Positions 31,860-42,902 are shown, numbered from the stretch's first letter. The stretch is DNA of 64,000 nucleotides from Argyresthia goedartella (GCA_949825045.1 OX463810.1:34854201-34918200); one strand, 5' to 3'. Notes: generated by a model not told the origin, from the sequence alone. Numbers and translations: made by a program.

Positions 31860-33250
31860 TTAAATTAAAGAAAGTCAGTGACTACAACGGTAAATCTAAA
31901 GTTAATGACTGAGCAACGTTTGGAATTCGTAAAAGTAGAGTTACCTTTATGAACAAAAAACCTATAACATTCATAGAAAATTTCATGACTATGTTTAAAA
32001 TACTCCAAAACTTTCAAGTTGGTTTGTAGAACTGCAAAAACTTTAAACACCAATAGAAAAATACAAAATTCAAATAATAGAACGAAAACAGTTTGGCAAA
32101 TAATAAACCGTGAAACTGGCACAGTTATACCAAGGGACAATGATTTCTGTCATCGCCAAGATAGATGATAATGTTGTTAATTAAATCCAACGCTGAGATT
32201 GCTTGAGCTTTCGAAACATTCTTCACCAATGTAGCCTTACTCACAACAGAGTGTATTAATTTATTTACCTAAGAAGCAGAGACTTTCTTAAAAACCAACA
32301 CCTGCGTCAGTAATGTATTTAAAAACTTCATCATGTATATCCCCAGGACATTGTCAAAACGTTTAGATAACCTAATTAAAACATACTGAATACATTTGGG
32401 GTATATCAGTCAAAGTTATTGGTTCGGTATTTCTAGTTATAGCCCCCACACTTAGCTTACATATTCAAAAAATGTGTTGACATGTAACACAGTAAACTGA
32501 TACCTCTGTTCAAGTCGGGAGACTTGAAATTCTTCAAATTTCACACCAATATCTGTTCTTCCAGCACTAAGTAAAATATTTGAAAAGATTATACTCAATC
32601 AAATGCTCTCACACTTCAACCGTTCAAAACAACTCCACACCAAACAATACGTTTTCACTAGGGGTAAATCGACTACGGAAGCATGTTTTACCCTTAAATC
32701 TCATATTTATTCCGCACAGGATGCTATCGGAGTTTTTGCGATCTGTCGAAGGCATTTGATTGTGCTGATCATAATACGTTTTAATGAAATTAAATCATTA
32801 CGGAGTTACAAATTTTAAAGACAAAAAGAAGATTTTGATAATGTTAATGGTGTATTGTCTTTAACCTTGAATTGGTTCACAGTTCATAATTTATTGTTAA
32901 ACGCTGGTAAAACCTCAAGTTCTCACTTCCAAATGTCAGGCAAGTTGAGACCAGTTTAGTGTTAGACAGCAACATGTTAGAAGTAGTAAATGATGCGAAG
33001 TTTCTTGGAATAACTATTAACAGCAAATTGCAGTGGGGACCCCACATAGATAGCTAGTAAATTAACTTATGCGGCTTACGCTGTTAGGAACATCAGACAA
33101 AACACGGATGTGGCTACATCTAGGCTAGTTATTTAAGTTACTTTCATAGTGCCATGTCCTATTTTTATTTTACAGAAAAGAGCTATTCGAGCAATTTATA
33201 ATTTAAAACGAACAGAATATTTAAGAGAGTTTTTTAAAGAAATTGACATA
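31860..33250 (+). pseudogene. LINE-E linker and reverse transcriptase, badly decayed
   Basis: Segments match LINE-C and the 50-kb copy: TGGCAAATAATAAACCGTG (31-33 kb equivalent of TWQIINRETG), LPALSKIFEKIILNQ (about 32560), KSTTEACFTLKSH (about 32663), an RT core broken around GAGTTTTTGCGATCTGTCGA, then NGVLSLTLNWFTV (about 32850) and the thumb region with TDVATSRL. The region with the catalytic DD box is deleted between about 32815 and 32825. Confidence 0.6.
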
Positions 33251-33255
33251 TTAAC

Positions 33256-33377
33256 TTGAGGCCAGAAATTTAAACAAACAACTGTCATTTTCTAGAACAA
33301 AACCGTTGACTTTGACATTAATTTTATACTTTTTGTACTGGAAAATGACAGTTGTTTGTTTAAATTTCTGGCCTCAA
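33256..33377. mobile_element. 122-bp MITE inside LINE-E
   Basis: Long inverted termini of about 45 bp: TTGAGGCCAGAAATTTAAAC at the left and its complement GTTTAAATTTCTGGCCTCAA at the right. The flanking LINE reads GAAATTGACATATTAAC before it and GTCAATTTATTTTCG after it, which in undisrupted copies lie close together. There may be a TTAA-like duplication, but it is imperfect. Confidence 0.75.
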
Positions 33378-33625
33378 ATTTAAAATCCTGTCAATTTATT
33401 TTCGAAAATATAATTTATTATATATAAAGTATTATAGCCTTACAACATTTTCCAAATTAGGGATAGCTGTAATGTTAACCTACGAAATAATCACAGACTA
33501 GTTGCGCCCCGGTTTAGACTCGCGAACTTTAGCAATTCTTTCAAGGAATGTATTCTCTACTACAATAAAATACAAAAAATGACGTTTGCTAAGTATATGT
33601 AAATATCTACAGTAATAAAGAACTT

Positions 33626-34554
33626 TGACTTTGTCTTTGTGTTGTCTTTTCAGTGTGCATCGCCCGTTAGGTGACGGAACAAAAAGCAGAGAAACCACGA
33701 TATCATGCCCCGCCCCACTCGCCAGCGAGACATCGAGCGTACTTACGACGCGAGTGAGCGTGACAGCGTACCCATTGAATAGTGGAGGGGCGCGCCATGT
33801 TATCGTTGAGTATCTCTACCTAGCTATTCATTATCAATGTCCCTTATGACGGCTCATCATCCGCCTAACATGTGTTAACATGTAGTTTGTCATGTAGACA
33901 GGTACATGCAGTGAGCGCCAAGCCTCCTTGGCTCTGAGCAAGATGTCACCCCACCTTACCCAATGCGAGAAAGAGAGGTCGCTCGCAAGAGCAAGAGCCA
34001 AGAAACTTCGCGCGGATGGTTTATCACTGATAAGTGATAAACAATGCGTAAGATTACAGTCAGTTCGCATTATGTCGGCCCGACAATTTTGCCTCCTCAA
34101 GTCGGTTGGGCTTAATGCGTAGAGGATGTTTTTATTATAATTATATGTGTTATTAGAGTACATTCCAAAATGTTTGCTAACATTATTATAAAGATAAGGT
34201 CCTAGAAATTTGAAAAATCAATGCATACATTTTGTGCGAACTAATACAAAAGTCCGAAAAAAGTTATCTCTTCTTTTTTTAGAAATGGTGTTATTTTGAT
34301 ATTTATGTGAGGAATTGGTTCTGTGTTGTTTCAGAATGATGCTTTGTTTGAACAGTTGTCTTACAGAAATTATACAACTTAGTTGTAGGGAAATAAAATG
34401 GTTTCAATGTACGTAGAAACTTTCAAGACTGCTCTTTCAGCCCGCTTAAGTTGTAGTGGTGTAGTCTTATGTGTGCCTCCCCAACAGGAGGTGCAGTATC
34501 GCAAGAGTGATTCGCATAAAGCCACATATCCTTTTCATAAGGCGCGACCCAGCC
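33626..34554. other. No recognised gene
   Basis: A moderately GC-rich part (33650-34120), then AT-rich sequence. It includes a small perfect palindrome, GTTTATCACT-GATA-AGTGATAAAC (34018-34041). Nothing else is supportable. Confidence 0.3.
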
Positions 34555-35110
34555 ATATCTGAGTCCTTATAATATATGAATCAGTTTTATAACCTTGGAG
34601 CTTAGCGTCTGTATGTGGTTTTGAAAATTAAGGTTACTGTCTAGCATGATACCGAGATATCTGGCTGAGGGAGTTCGTTCAAGGGGCCCACAATTGCAGG
34701 GACCAGTAGACAAGTTCAGCACAAGTATGAGCAACAAAGCTGAAATCACTTGATGGTTGAGTCGTGTTGTTAATCGAGAAAGTGATATATTTGGTTTTTG
34801 CAGTATTTAGGGTTCACATATTTAGTTGTAGCCAGTCTACAACAATATTGAAACTAGCTTGGGCATACGAATTTAATTCTTCCCAACATGACCCCAAGAA
34901 ATTAATGCGGTATCATCGGCTATTATTTTGCATTTGGGGTAACTCAAGGCAACAGAGATCATTAATGTAGATAAAGTAGGTCCAAGTACTCTGCCTTGAG
35001 GGACACACCAGTAGGTTGGTTGAGTGCTACTTGTGTGTTCACCAATTTTTACACATTGTGACCTATTCCTTAATCTTGGCTCTGGATCTATTGATCAGTC
35101 AAAACTGTCT
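34555..35110 (-). pseudogene. Daphne-like LINE reverse-transcriptase fragment
   Basis: On the minus strand, from about 35025: VPQGRVLGP-like sequence, then YINDL and a broken ADDT-like segment near 34920. After slips it reads LNLSTGPCNCGPLERTPSAR and YLGIMLDSNLNFQNHIQTLS at 34700-34580. It is cousin to the LINE at 29985 (YLGIILDQNLNFRKHIETLS). Both ends are truncated. Confidence 0.6.
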
Positions 35111-35543
35111 TTCAATTGCCTCATTATCTATATAGGTACATACTCGCATAAGTATTCTCTAGAAGTTGACGCAACTATTATAATCATTTCCCCGAGTAAA
35201 GACACGAGTACTACGTGCCGTGCGCCCCGTCAGCCTCATGCATGCATGCCTCTACGTAAATAATCTACAAAAATCCCGAATTATAAATTCCAGTGATCAC
35301 TAAACTATACGTAATTACTTAATAGAGTTTACTTACACACTGTGTTATCTGCAAAACGTATCAACTTATTTACATCTGCTTTAATTACTAGTTCGCCGCT
35401 ACCTCGCCGCGTGCGCACCCAACCCCGCAGGCTTGGCGGGGCCTGCCTACAGGCGCTACGACGCGACGCGGCGGCAGATGGTACATTTTGAGCCTGTTTC
35501 ACAATGTCCGTATAATACTCCCCTGTGTATCAGATAAACCATC
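35111..35543. other. No gene; GC-rich patch
   Basis: The patch 35393-35490 is GC-rich (GCTACCTCGCCGCGTGCGCA; GGCTTGGCGGGGCCTGCC) with partial self-complementarity. It may be the remains of a foldback element. I could not define ends. Confidence 0.3.
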
Positions 35544-35957
35544 TCGTCGACCTCTGTGGCGTTCTGGCTAGAGTCTGCCTCCCAAGCGAGAGCTCCCGGA
35601 CTCCAATCCCAGCTGGGGAGAAAAAGAAATTACCTTAGGTCAATTTCAATTTCTTAATTAATGGCGGCCTAACAGCTAGGTTAATTTCGCCAGTTTCACG
35701 TGTTTTTATAGATTTCTCTGTATTTGGACATGGGTCATTCGAGAACCAGGAAACTTTAGTGTTGATTTGTTGCTCCTTAGCACTACCCGGGAGTACGTGA
35801 AGGGCTGCAGGTACCAAGTATCTCCTTCTTTCTTCTCAAGGAAAACCTCAAGGTCTTGGATGTTTATATGTGTGTGATGTCGCTGTTTCTGGTTCTACGA
35901 CACAATGTAAACTAGTATATGGTCATAAGTAGTGTATGTGCCTTTGTATAGGTAATA
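35544..35957 (+). mobile_element. SINE1 copy split by another repeat
   Basis: The head TCGTCGACCTCTGTGGCG with CCTCCCAAGCGAGAG runs to about 35630. The body resumes at about 35848 (AAGGTCTTGGATGTTTATAT) and continues through CTACGACACAATGTAA. The segment between is the repeat below. Confidence 0.7.
35636..35847 (+). repeat. Unclassified repeat inside SINE1
   Basis: ATTAATGGCGGCCTAACAGC is matched at 59286-59310 (ATTAATGGCGGTCTAACATT). TTGTTGCTCCTTAGC with ACCCGGGAG, GTGAAGGGCTG and AGGTACCAAGTAT is matched at 49188-49260. It is therefore a dispersed repeat with three traces in this window. Confidence 0.5.
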
Positions 35958-35960
35958 ATG

Positions 35961-35981
35961 TTTATCTACAGACGTATCATA
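35961..35981 (+). repeat. TATC repeat, left stub of the copy split by LINE-B
   Basis: TTTATCTACAGACGTATCAT matches the start of the repeat at 58283 (TTTATCTACACACGTATCAT). The right part of the same copy begins at 45876. TATCATA at 35975-35981 is repeated at 45876-45882 and is the likely target duplication of LINE-B. Confidence 0.6.
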
Positions 35982-36786
35982 GGTTTTAGACCGGGGCATA
36001 GCACCACCACAGCACTACTCAAGGTAACTGACGATATCCAACTGGCAATGGATAAGAAGCAGCTGACAGTCCTGACTCTCCTAGACTTTAGCAGCGCCTT
36101 CAACTGCGTCGACTTCGATATGCTTGTTGAAATCTTAAAATCGCTTAACGTCTCTTCACACTCGGCTCGCTGGTTTGACTCTTACTTGAGAGACCGCCAG
36201 CAGCGCATCAAGTCTGAAGAGGTCACTACAGAATGGTGCAAGCTCTCTACAGGTGTTCCGCAGGGTGGCATCCTTTCCCCTCTTCTCTTCTCAGTTTTCA
36301 TCCATTCCATCTCGGATGTATTGTCTTCCTCGTATCATCTTTATGCAGATGACCTTCAAATTTATCGGCATTTTCCCCTGTGTGATCTGACTTCGACTGT
36401 TGAGGCTTTGAATGCTGACCTCGACAACATCAGGAAATGGTCTCTTTCGTATGGGCTATTAGTCAACCCGGACAAGTCTCAGGTGATGATACTAGGTACA
36501 CGGCACTTACTTGATTTGTTGCAGAATAAGTCCGTTGATCCCGTTCTATTTGACGGTACCATTGTCAAGTATAGCGAGAAAGCCAAAAATCTTGGCGTTG
36601 TTTTTGACAATCTATTATCCTGGTCGCCCCATGTTTGTGAGGTCAGCAGACGAGTCTTTGCATCCTTTCATTCTCTTCGGCGTTTGCAGTTCTTCCTGCC
36701 TAGGCAGACTAAAATCATGCTAGCTCAGACCCTTCTTCTGCCTTTAATAGACTACGCCGATGTTTGCTGGGCCAGTGCGAACGAAG
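35982..36786 (+). pseudogene. LINE-B reverse transcriptase (core, intact motifs)
   Basis: 268 codons without a stop. GFRPGHSTTTALLKV opens the palm, followed by LTLLDFSSAFNCVD (first catalytic Asp), STGVPQGGILSPLLF, and LYADDLQIY (both Asp residues of the YxDD box present), then the thumb region LGVVFDNLLSWSPH and DYADVCWASANE. The endonuclease and N-terminal RT are absent through 5' truncation, a normal outcome of LINE insertion. An ATG at 35958 lies in the flanking repeat and is accidental. After 36786 the frame runs into LINE-C, so residues read beyond it are foreign. Confidence 0.85.
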
Positions 36787-37305
36787 TCCTTTTTCGGCTG
36801 GCAACCCCAGACCGAATAGCTGACGATGTAAACAGCAAAAAATTGCTTTTCTGCACGAGTAAACTTAATTTAAGTAGTAATTAGTGATTAAATTATGTGT
36901 AGATAAGAAACAGCTGTGCAAACATACAAGCTTTGGAAAAAACAAGACCGATTGTACCGGCCGATTGAACTGTCAAAATCAGTTCAAATAGCAACGACGT
37001 AAACGGGGGAAGTATCGTTTTATTTCTGTATTTATATCAATAATCTCACCTTTCACACCCGTAACAAACTAAACAAACCTTCATATAAGTGAAACACTTG
37101 CCGTACACTCACTCCGGTACCGTTTTGTCTCTCATTACTTGGCAAAAGCGGAAGCAAAGTTGAAGACGCAACATTCTGCCACATTCAACAAAAACACACA
37201 CTTAACACCTTAATTTTGCAATAAACTCCCTAGTGTTCGCTAGTATTCCACCCGGTCATACACTGACACCTATTCGCGGTTTTTTTTCAGGCGAAAAAGG
37301 GTGCA

Positions 37306-38890
37306 ATGCTGACCCGAAGCAAGATGAGCACACGCAATGTGGAGTTGAAGCTGAAAGCGACCTTGCTGGAGCTCAAGAAGAGCCAAGAGCTTTGTGAAAT
37401 ACTTCTACGAGAGCGAGATGAGTGTGAAGAGGAGATAGGAAAGCAAATTAGGAAAAATTCGGTGCTAAAAGAAGAGCTCAGTGAGTTGGACATCCAATGC
37501 CAGGATCTCAGTGCCCAGAGAGATGAACTACAACACCAAGTCGACTCATTTTACAAGTGTCATGATGTCCACCACGTAGCATTGCAACACATAAAATCAC
37601 TTGAACAACAGCTTGCAGAGGCACACCACGAGCTTCAAGTTTTCAGCGAGCGGGAGGAACAGCGAGACAGTGCTACAACCAGGGCCTTGTATAATGAGGT
37701 CATGAGCCAAACTGGCATACCAACTATTGACCTAACAGCTTGTGATCTCACGTGTGATAGTCCTAATAGATCGCAATCAGTTACCACTATGAGCTGTAGT
37801 AAAAATAAATTAAAGAAATATGTTAAATTGAATAATTATATAAAAAAACACAAAAACTAGCTAATAGAAATAAAATATTTTGTAAAAATGTAAATTGTAG
37901 CAAGGAACGTGTCGAATTAATTAAGGAAATCGATGATTGTAGATTATGTTTGGAAAAAACTACAGAAAAGTACGAATGTGACACACGGCGACTCCAGTCA
38001 GATATGCATATTTTAAACTCATCATTACAAAGTATTACACGTAAATATGAGTCAGCACAATACGAAATTAAGGAACATGTGTCGGCTATGAATAGTTTGT
38101 TGGAGACGTGTAAGTATAATTATGACACTTTCATATCTTTGACCGACAATCACATCTGTGATTGTAAACAAGCTCCAGCGGACTGTTCCGTGCCGACCGT
38201 GTGTCCCGCCGAGCAGCCGGCCGAACAGCTGATACTGAGCCAGGCGCCGCCGTCAGTCGACTTGAGTACTAATAGTGTTATCAATAACGCCTCCTCTCGG
38301 ACAAAGGATAGGTATATAATGTACAGCGATGAACTTGGAAAAAATATGGGTTTACAACTTAGTCAGCGCGTGGGCCAGGCAATATTAAATAACTGTATGC
38401 CTGCGCCACATATTCACAAATATTAAACAAAGTGTTGTCATCGCAGTTTTTAGAACCAACCACCCTAATTATTTTAATTGGTAGAAGGGAAAATGTATCT
38501 AAAAAACTAATTACTAAATACTTTTCCAAATTAAATTCTTTACAAAATGTAGATAGAATAATCTTGTTTGCGTTTCCCTTCAGCCAATCTTTGTCACAAC
38601 ATGAAAATCATATAAGACATGATTATAATACATTTATACACACATTGACATGTCGTCATACTGAAAAATTTCATTTCATAGACACCAATATTTGTATTGG
38701 AAAATGTTTTTATTTGACTAAGGATAGGTATTACCTATCTAGGTTTTATAGAAAACAGATAGCACAGTCACTATCTTATTTTATTTTGAACTCAGTCAAG
38801 TTTTTGACTAATGAAACGCCTGCTTCTATTGAGCAGTGTAATAATAATGACATGTACTCCTTGGAATCTGTTCCAAGCTCTTTAAATTAA
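37306..38890 (+). pseudogene. LINE-C ORF1: coiled coil plus esterase-like domain, two frameshifts
   Basis: The start is ATG at 37306, after a TTTTTTTTCAGGCG tract. The first frame (to about 37850) is a long coiled coil, from TRNVELKLKATLLELKKSQ onward. A slip near 37850 continues the coiled coil to about 38110, a Pro/Ala-rich linker, then IMYSDELGKNMGLQLSQRVG. A second slip near 38426 continues LIILIGRRENVSKKL, ILFAFPFSQSLSQHENH and FHFIDTNICIGKCFYLTKDR to the stop at 38890. The last part has the form of the SGNH-hydrolase-like (esterase) domain of CR1-clade ORF1 proteins, with a hydrophobic strand before SDEL as expected for the Ser block. This assignment is by pattern only. Confidence 0.65.
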
Positions 38891-38939
38891 CCCATAGGAC
38901 AACAGAGAGTAACTCTGGCAGTAATATTAATATTTGTAT

Positions 38940-39796
38940 AAATATACCTTCATCTTGCCCATTAAATCAAGTTACTAGTAATGAAAAATGTAAAAGTAAG
39001 AATATTTTAAACGTGGTTCATCAAAATATACAGGGCATGTTAAGTAAAGAACTGGAAATTGAGTTATTCATGAAATGTAATAATATTGATATTTTATGTA
39101 TAACAGAGCACTTTTTAAAGAGTTATCAGTTTATGTTCAACTTTAATATCCACCACGTTGCTAGTTCGTTCAACAGAAAAACAGCTGATCGCGGTGGCTC
39201 CTTAATACTTGTAAATAATAGTTTTAAATATAAGGAACGAGTTGACATAGTGAGCCTGTCTGTTGAGCGTACCATGGAAATAGCCTGTATTGAACTTGAA
39301 CAACTTATTGTAATGAGCGTATACAGACCACCAGATTCATCCTTTGATTTATTCGAAAAGAAAATGGATGAAGTGTTGATTAAAATCAGCGATAAAAACA
39401 ATTTTTTTATAATTTGTGGTGATTTTAATGTTAATCTGTTAGAGTATAATAATATTTGTACTAGATTAAAATCTTTATTTTTATGTCACAACATGAACTA
39501 TCTGTTTTTGGAGCCTACTAGAATTACTGCAACATCTGCTACCTGCATTGACAATATATTTACTAACATTACGCCGATTTTCAAATCGGTCATCAATAAA
39601 TTAACCTCTGATCACTCTGGTCAGATAGGTATATTCAATATTAAAATAAAAAAGGACCAAAAAGAGGATATTACATGTGTGCCCGTTAGTGACACTCGGC
39701 TTGAACACTACAGGAATAATATTTTAGATAAACTATGGGAAATACCATACAGTGACGATCCAAATTTGTTGTACAACTCAGTATTTAACCTTGTCA
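38940..39796 (+). pseudogene. LINE-C ORF2 endonuclease, cut by LINE-D
   Basis: APE-type endonuclease. From 39013: VHQNIQGMLSKELEIELF, DILCITEHFLKSYQF, DRGGSLILVNNS, MSVYRPPDSSFD, FFIICGDFNVNLLEYNN (catalytic GDFN motif), FLEPTRITATSATCIDNIF and SDHSGQIGIF (conserved SDH motif). The conserved motifs are all present. The frame runs into LINE-D after FNLV at 39796. Residues read after that point to 39936 are not part of the protein. The true start lies before 39013. The sequence 38891-39012 has stops in this frame. Confidence 0.8.
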
Positions 39797-41010
39797 GAGT
39801 GGCGTTTGTGTTGCCGGACCGAACGGACGTGTCCCCCCGAGATCTCCCAAACGCATTTAAACAAACAATAGTTTTCATCCCCGGCGCGCGCCTTTTGTTC
39901 TGCCTCCGGAGGCCCGAAAACGAGCCTGGCTTATAGGCTGGCTTATACCGCGTGTTACTGTAAGGGTTACCTGGGGAATCTGCGCGATCCATCTAGGCAC
40001 CCCATCTATGCAATACCGCGCATTTCAGTGATTGTGATGATACTAGTGCGGTCAAGTGTAATGAATGCCCAGAGAACTGCGCGATACTCTTAGGCATCCC
40101 ATCTGTGCAAGCCCTAGAATTTATTCTAGGCCAGGTGCACGTCTGAACCACGCAGCGACAGGCCGGCAGCGAGCGACGCCTACGCAACACACCCTCAACG
40201 CTACTGCCTCCACCACCACCGCCGCTAAACACACCAACCTGGTGAGATCATTCCGATTAGGACATCATTGATAGTGATTACCTACCTCTAACTTTATTTC
40301 TCTCAGCACCACTCGCCGCCTGACAATAATAAACCACCACTTACCTACTGCGGCCGCGGTCGCCCCTATTGACTAAGGCATAATCACATTTATAGGTGCG
40401 TCATAGGCAGGATATAACAATTCCCTACCTACGCAATATCAAAATCAACTAATAAAACTTTATTATAGCTACATACATACTTATATTGCTTTGCCTGAAA
40501 ATAAATTCGAGATAATTCTCCTCGAGATTTATTTTCTCCTCATCTTCGAAAGACCATTCAAAACAGTCATTAACAATAACCATCCACTAAACCCTGAAAC
40601 TCAGTGAATAAGTCAACCCAAAACTTAACAATCCTAGAATTATTTTTATGTAGCTAAACTGCAAATATACTAAACCCGACAGTAAACAAAAACTAAACAA
40701 GTGCATGTCATAAAAAGGCCATCTCACCAAACTCCCAGAAACTAGACAAAACAATTGACTGCTATTTAGGAACAATTGAAAAAGCTTCGAAGCACAAAAG
40801 GCTCACAACGTTCCCTCACACATCTGGCACCCATTCTATGGTGTCAGCCCATCTTGGAAATACCGGGAAACATTAGAATAAAAATAGATCGTAAAAAGCC
40901 AAACAGCGTCTCTCATCATACCGGCCGTACACCTCTTAGAAACAACCCACACACACACATTCATATTAGCTAAAATACCACGAGGCTTTCTCCTGTAGTA
41001 ATATCTCACA

Positions 41011-41535
41011 ATGGAAACTCTACCAATGCCCAGAGATGGAAACTGCCTGTTCCATGCAATTGCAGACCAAATCAACCATCTGTTTGGAGCGACATTCAAC
41101 CATATCCACATCAGAAGAGACTTAGCTAGATACGTGGAAGCTAACAGCAATTATCCACGCATCAAACTTGCGATCGACGCACCAAACGCAGAAGCTTTCA
41201 CTGAGTACATAAAAAATCTCCACATAACTAAAAGACTCAACATTGATGCGGAATTGACTAACAGAAACATACACATAGCCTATATACAGGAAACAAACAT
41301 GATACATATGTCAAAACACTATCTCTGGTATCTGTATGCTCGCATCGGACAAGACGCTATAAAGAAATACAGGAAAAAGGGAATTATAGGAACAAACCTC
41401 CTTCACAATATTGCACACAAATATTTTAAAAGTTACATCAAAAGAAAATGCATGTACAAGGGCGAGCTTGTCTCTAGAAAGAAATTTCTTCCAGCAAAAC
41501 AAGGCATTACAGGAATTGCTATCATAAAAGGGTAG
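41011..41535 (+). CDS. OTU-type cysteine protease ORF of LINE-D
   Basis: 174 codons from ATG 41011 to the stop at 41533. LPMPRDGNCLFHAIADQI near the start is the signature of the OTU (ovarian tumour) peptidase family: D-G-N-C with the catalytic Cys at residue 13, followed by L-F. A helical segment follows (HIRRDLARYVEANSNY), again as in OTU proteins. The expected C-terminal catalytic His (usually before an aromatic residue in an HY-type motif) may be MSKHYLWY (about residue 102), but spacing and context are uncertain. IAYIQET at about residue 90 resembles the start of an APE endonuclease, so OTU and a later ORF may have been fused by a deletion. OTU proteases occur in a few LINE lineages such as Dualen/RandI. 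The role there is unknown. Confidence 0.6.
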   Translation: METLPMPRDGNCLFHAIADQINHLFGATFNHIHIRRDLARYVEANSNYPRIKLAIDAPNAEAFTEYIKNLHITKRLNIDAELTNRNIHIAYIQETNMIHMSKHYLWYLYARIGQDAIKKYRKKGIIGTNLLHNIAHKYFKSYIKRKCMYKGELVSRKKFLPAKQGITGIAIIKG

Positions 41536-41559
41536 GCAGTGCACAATAATTACTATAAC

Positions 41560-41862
41560 TAAAATGCCTAGGAATAAATTAAAATATCTGTAAAATACAG
41601 ATAGCAAATACGAAATAATTACCGATATATACATAAACCTTACATATAATAAAATAAATACAATAACTTTTACGAAAGAGACATGTAGAGCTCTTTGATA
41701 TGTTTCTTAAAAGAAAAAAGAGTCGGACTGTCTCTTATAGTGCAAAGAGGTGCGTTCCAGAGTCGGACCGCCCGCGACCTGAAAAAGCGTTTATACGCAG
41801 CGCTGCTATGCCGCGGAGTAGCTAAAAGTGAATAATTAAATATCATCGGAGAACTGCTCATG
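41560..41862 (-). mobile_element. LINE-B-like C-terminal fragment inside LINE-D
   Basis: On the minus strand it reads YSLLATPRHSSAAYKRFFRS, AVRLWNAPLCTIRDSPTLFS and ends KELYMSLS with a stop at about 41683. It parallels LINE-B (FRLRAIRLWNALPCAIRD) and the fragment at 55095. An AT-rich 3' UTR extends down to about 41560. It lies between the OTU ORF and the RT remnant of LINE-D. Confidence 0.65.
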
Positions 41863-41879
41863 GCTCAACTTCAAAGTAG

Positions 41880-42630
41880 AAAGACGAAAATTCTTATAAG
41901 AGACCCCATAAACAACCAGTGAATTGGACGTAGTTCCAATACGAACCGTAAACGAAATCAAATATCTCGGCACATATATTACGGCAGGACATAGGACACA
42001 ATAAAAAAGAGGTGCCGGCAAGCCATATGCAATTCCAAGGCCCTAATGCATTTTATAAAGAAATCCAACATGGACTGAATTATAGTGCGCCTGATTTACA
42101 AAATGGTCATTGCACTGTTTATAAAATACGGACAAAAAGCGGCAACCCTCACTAAAGCAAACAGTTGACAGTCAGTATATGAATGCCTGATCCTCAGAGA
42201 CATGTTTGAGAACGCCAGAAGCTATCCAAGATAGCACAAAATTCATGACTGACTACAGGGCAAAACGATAACCAAACGAATCAAAAACCACCGGATATGT
42301 TACTATACATATTCTGCGACGCCCACAACAGCACTTACTACACGCTCCATTCAAATACGAAGCAAGGAAGAAGAAAGTCGGCCGACTTATATACACCTGG
42401 AAAGATTTCCTTAAGCATGACATCAAATACTACGGTGAAGAACACAGTTACTGGACAGAATCATCACACAACAGGGACGAAGTCAGGATGGCCTAGAGGC
42501 AAATATACCGTATCCCAGAAACAGACAGCAAAAGCGAAACTGGAAACTTACCGGATAACCCAAACGAACACGACTCAGGAAACTCAACTATTAACAATAA
42601 CTGAAAATAGAAGGAAAACAAGAACTTGAA
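41880..42630 (+). pseudogene. LINE-D reverse-transcriptase C-terminal remnant
   Basis: Across several frames it reads PIRTVNEIKYLGTYITAGHR, RQAICNSKALMHFIKKSNMD, LILRDMFENARSYPR, then ITKRIKNHRI and KVGRLIYTWKDFLKHDIKYY-like sequence with EEHSYWTE. KYLGTYIT marks the thumb region after the catalytic core, and the rest is the C-terminal domain. Many stops. No catalytic box is present. I cannot name the LINE clade. Confidence 0.6.
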
Positions 42631-42902
42631 GAAAACAACAGCTGCTCTCCAAATCCCACATCCTCCCCATTCCACATATCCTATATTGGCTTCAGGCTGA
42701 AGAGTCGGTCGATTGAATTCACTATCCTTCCCTTCCTACAGAGCAGGTCATTCCGCCCCCCCTCAAAACTTGTGCCCTCTGGTATGCCGGCCGAAAGACC
42801 GGAACAGGTTTAGAACCCTGGCTGGAGAAGCACCATTCATTCATTCATTCACATTCATTCATTCATTCATTCATTCATTCAACTCAGTATTTAACCTTGT
42901 CA

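Larger units (their letters stand above)
29590..33625 (+). mobile_element. LINE-E: old CR1-like LINE, interrupted by younger insertions
   Basis: Pieces appear in the correct order of one ORF2: endonuclease (29690-29945 and 31008-31395), linker and RT (31860-33250), C-terminal part and a 3' end TACAGTAATAAAGAACTTTG at about 33600-33625. They parallel LINE-C and the copy at 50565 throughout. Between them lie a younger LINE (29948-31007), another LINE tail (about 31421-31715) and a MITE (33256-33377). All frames are broken. Confidence 0.7.
39797..42880 (+). mobile_element. LINE-D: non-LTR element with OTU cysteine-protease ORF
   Basis: 3084 bp flanked by a 22-bp target duplication (AACTCAGTATTTAACCTTGT plus CA, at 39775-39796 and 42881-42902). 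It has a GC-rich 5' region, an OTU-type ORF, remnants of an RT C-terminus, and an ATTC tandem tail (42835-42880). The long duplication and simple 3' tail mark it as target-primed. The 5' region (39797-41010) has no long frame. It holds a twice-repeated block (GCACCCCATCTATGCAA and GCATCCCATCTGTGCAA) and a short CNECPENC stretch. The RT core is missing, so the element is internally deleted or a composite. Confidence 0.75.
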
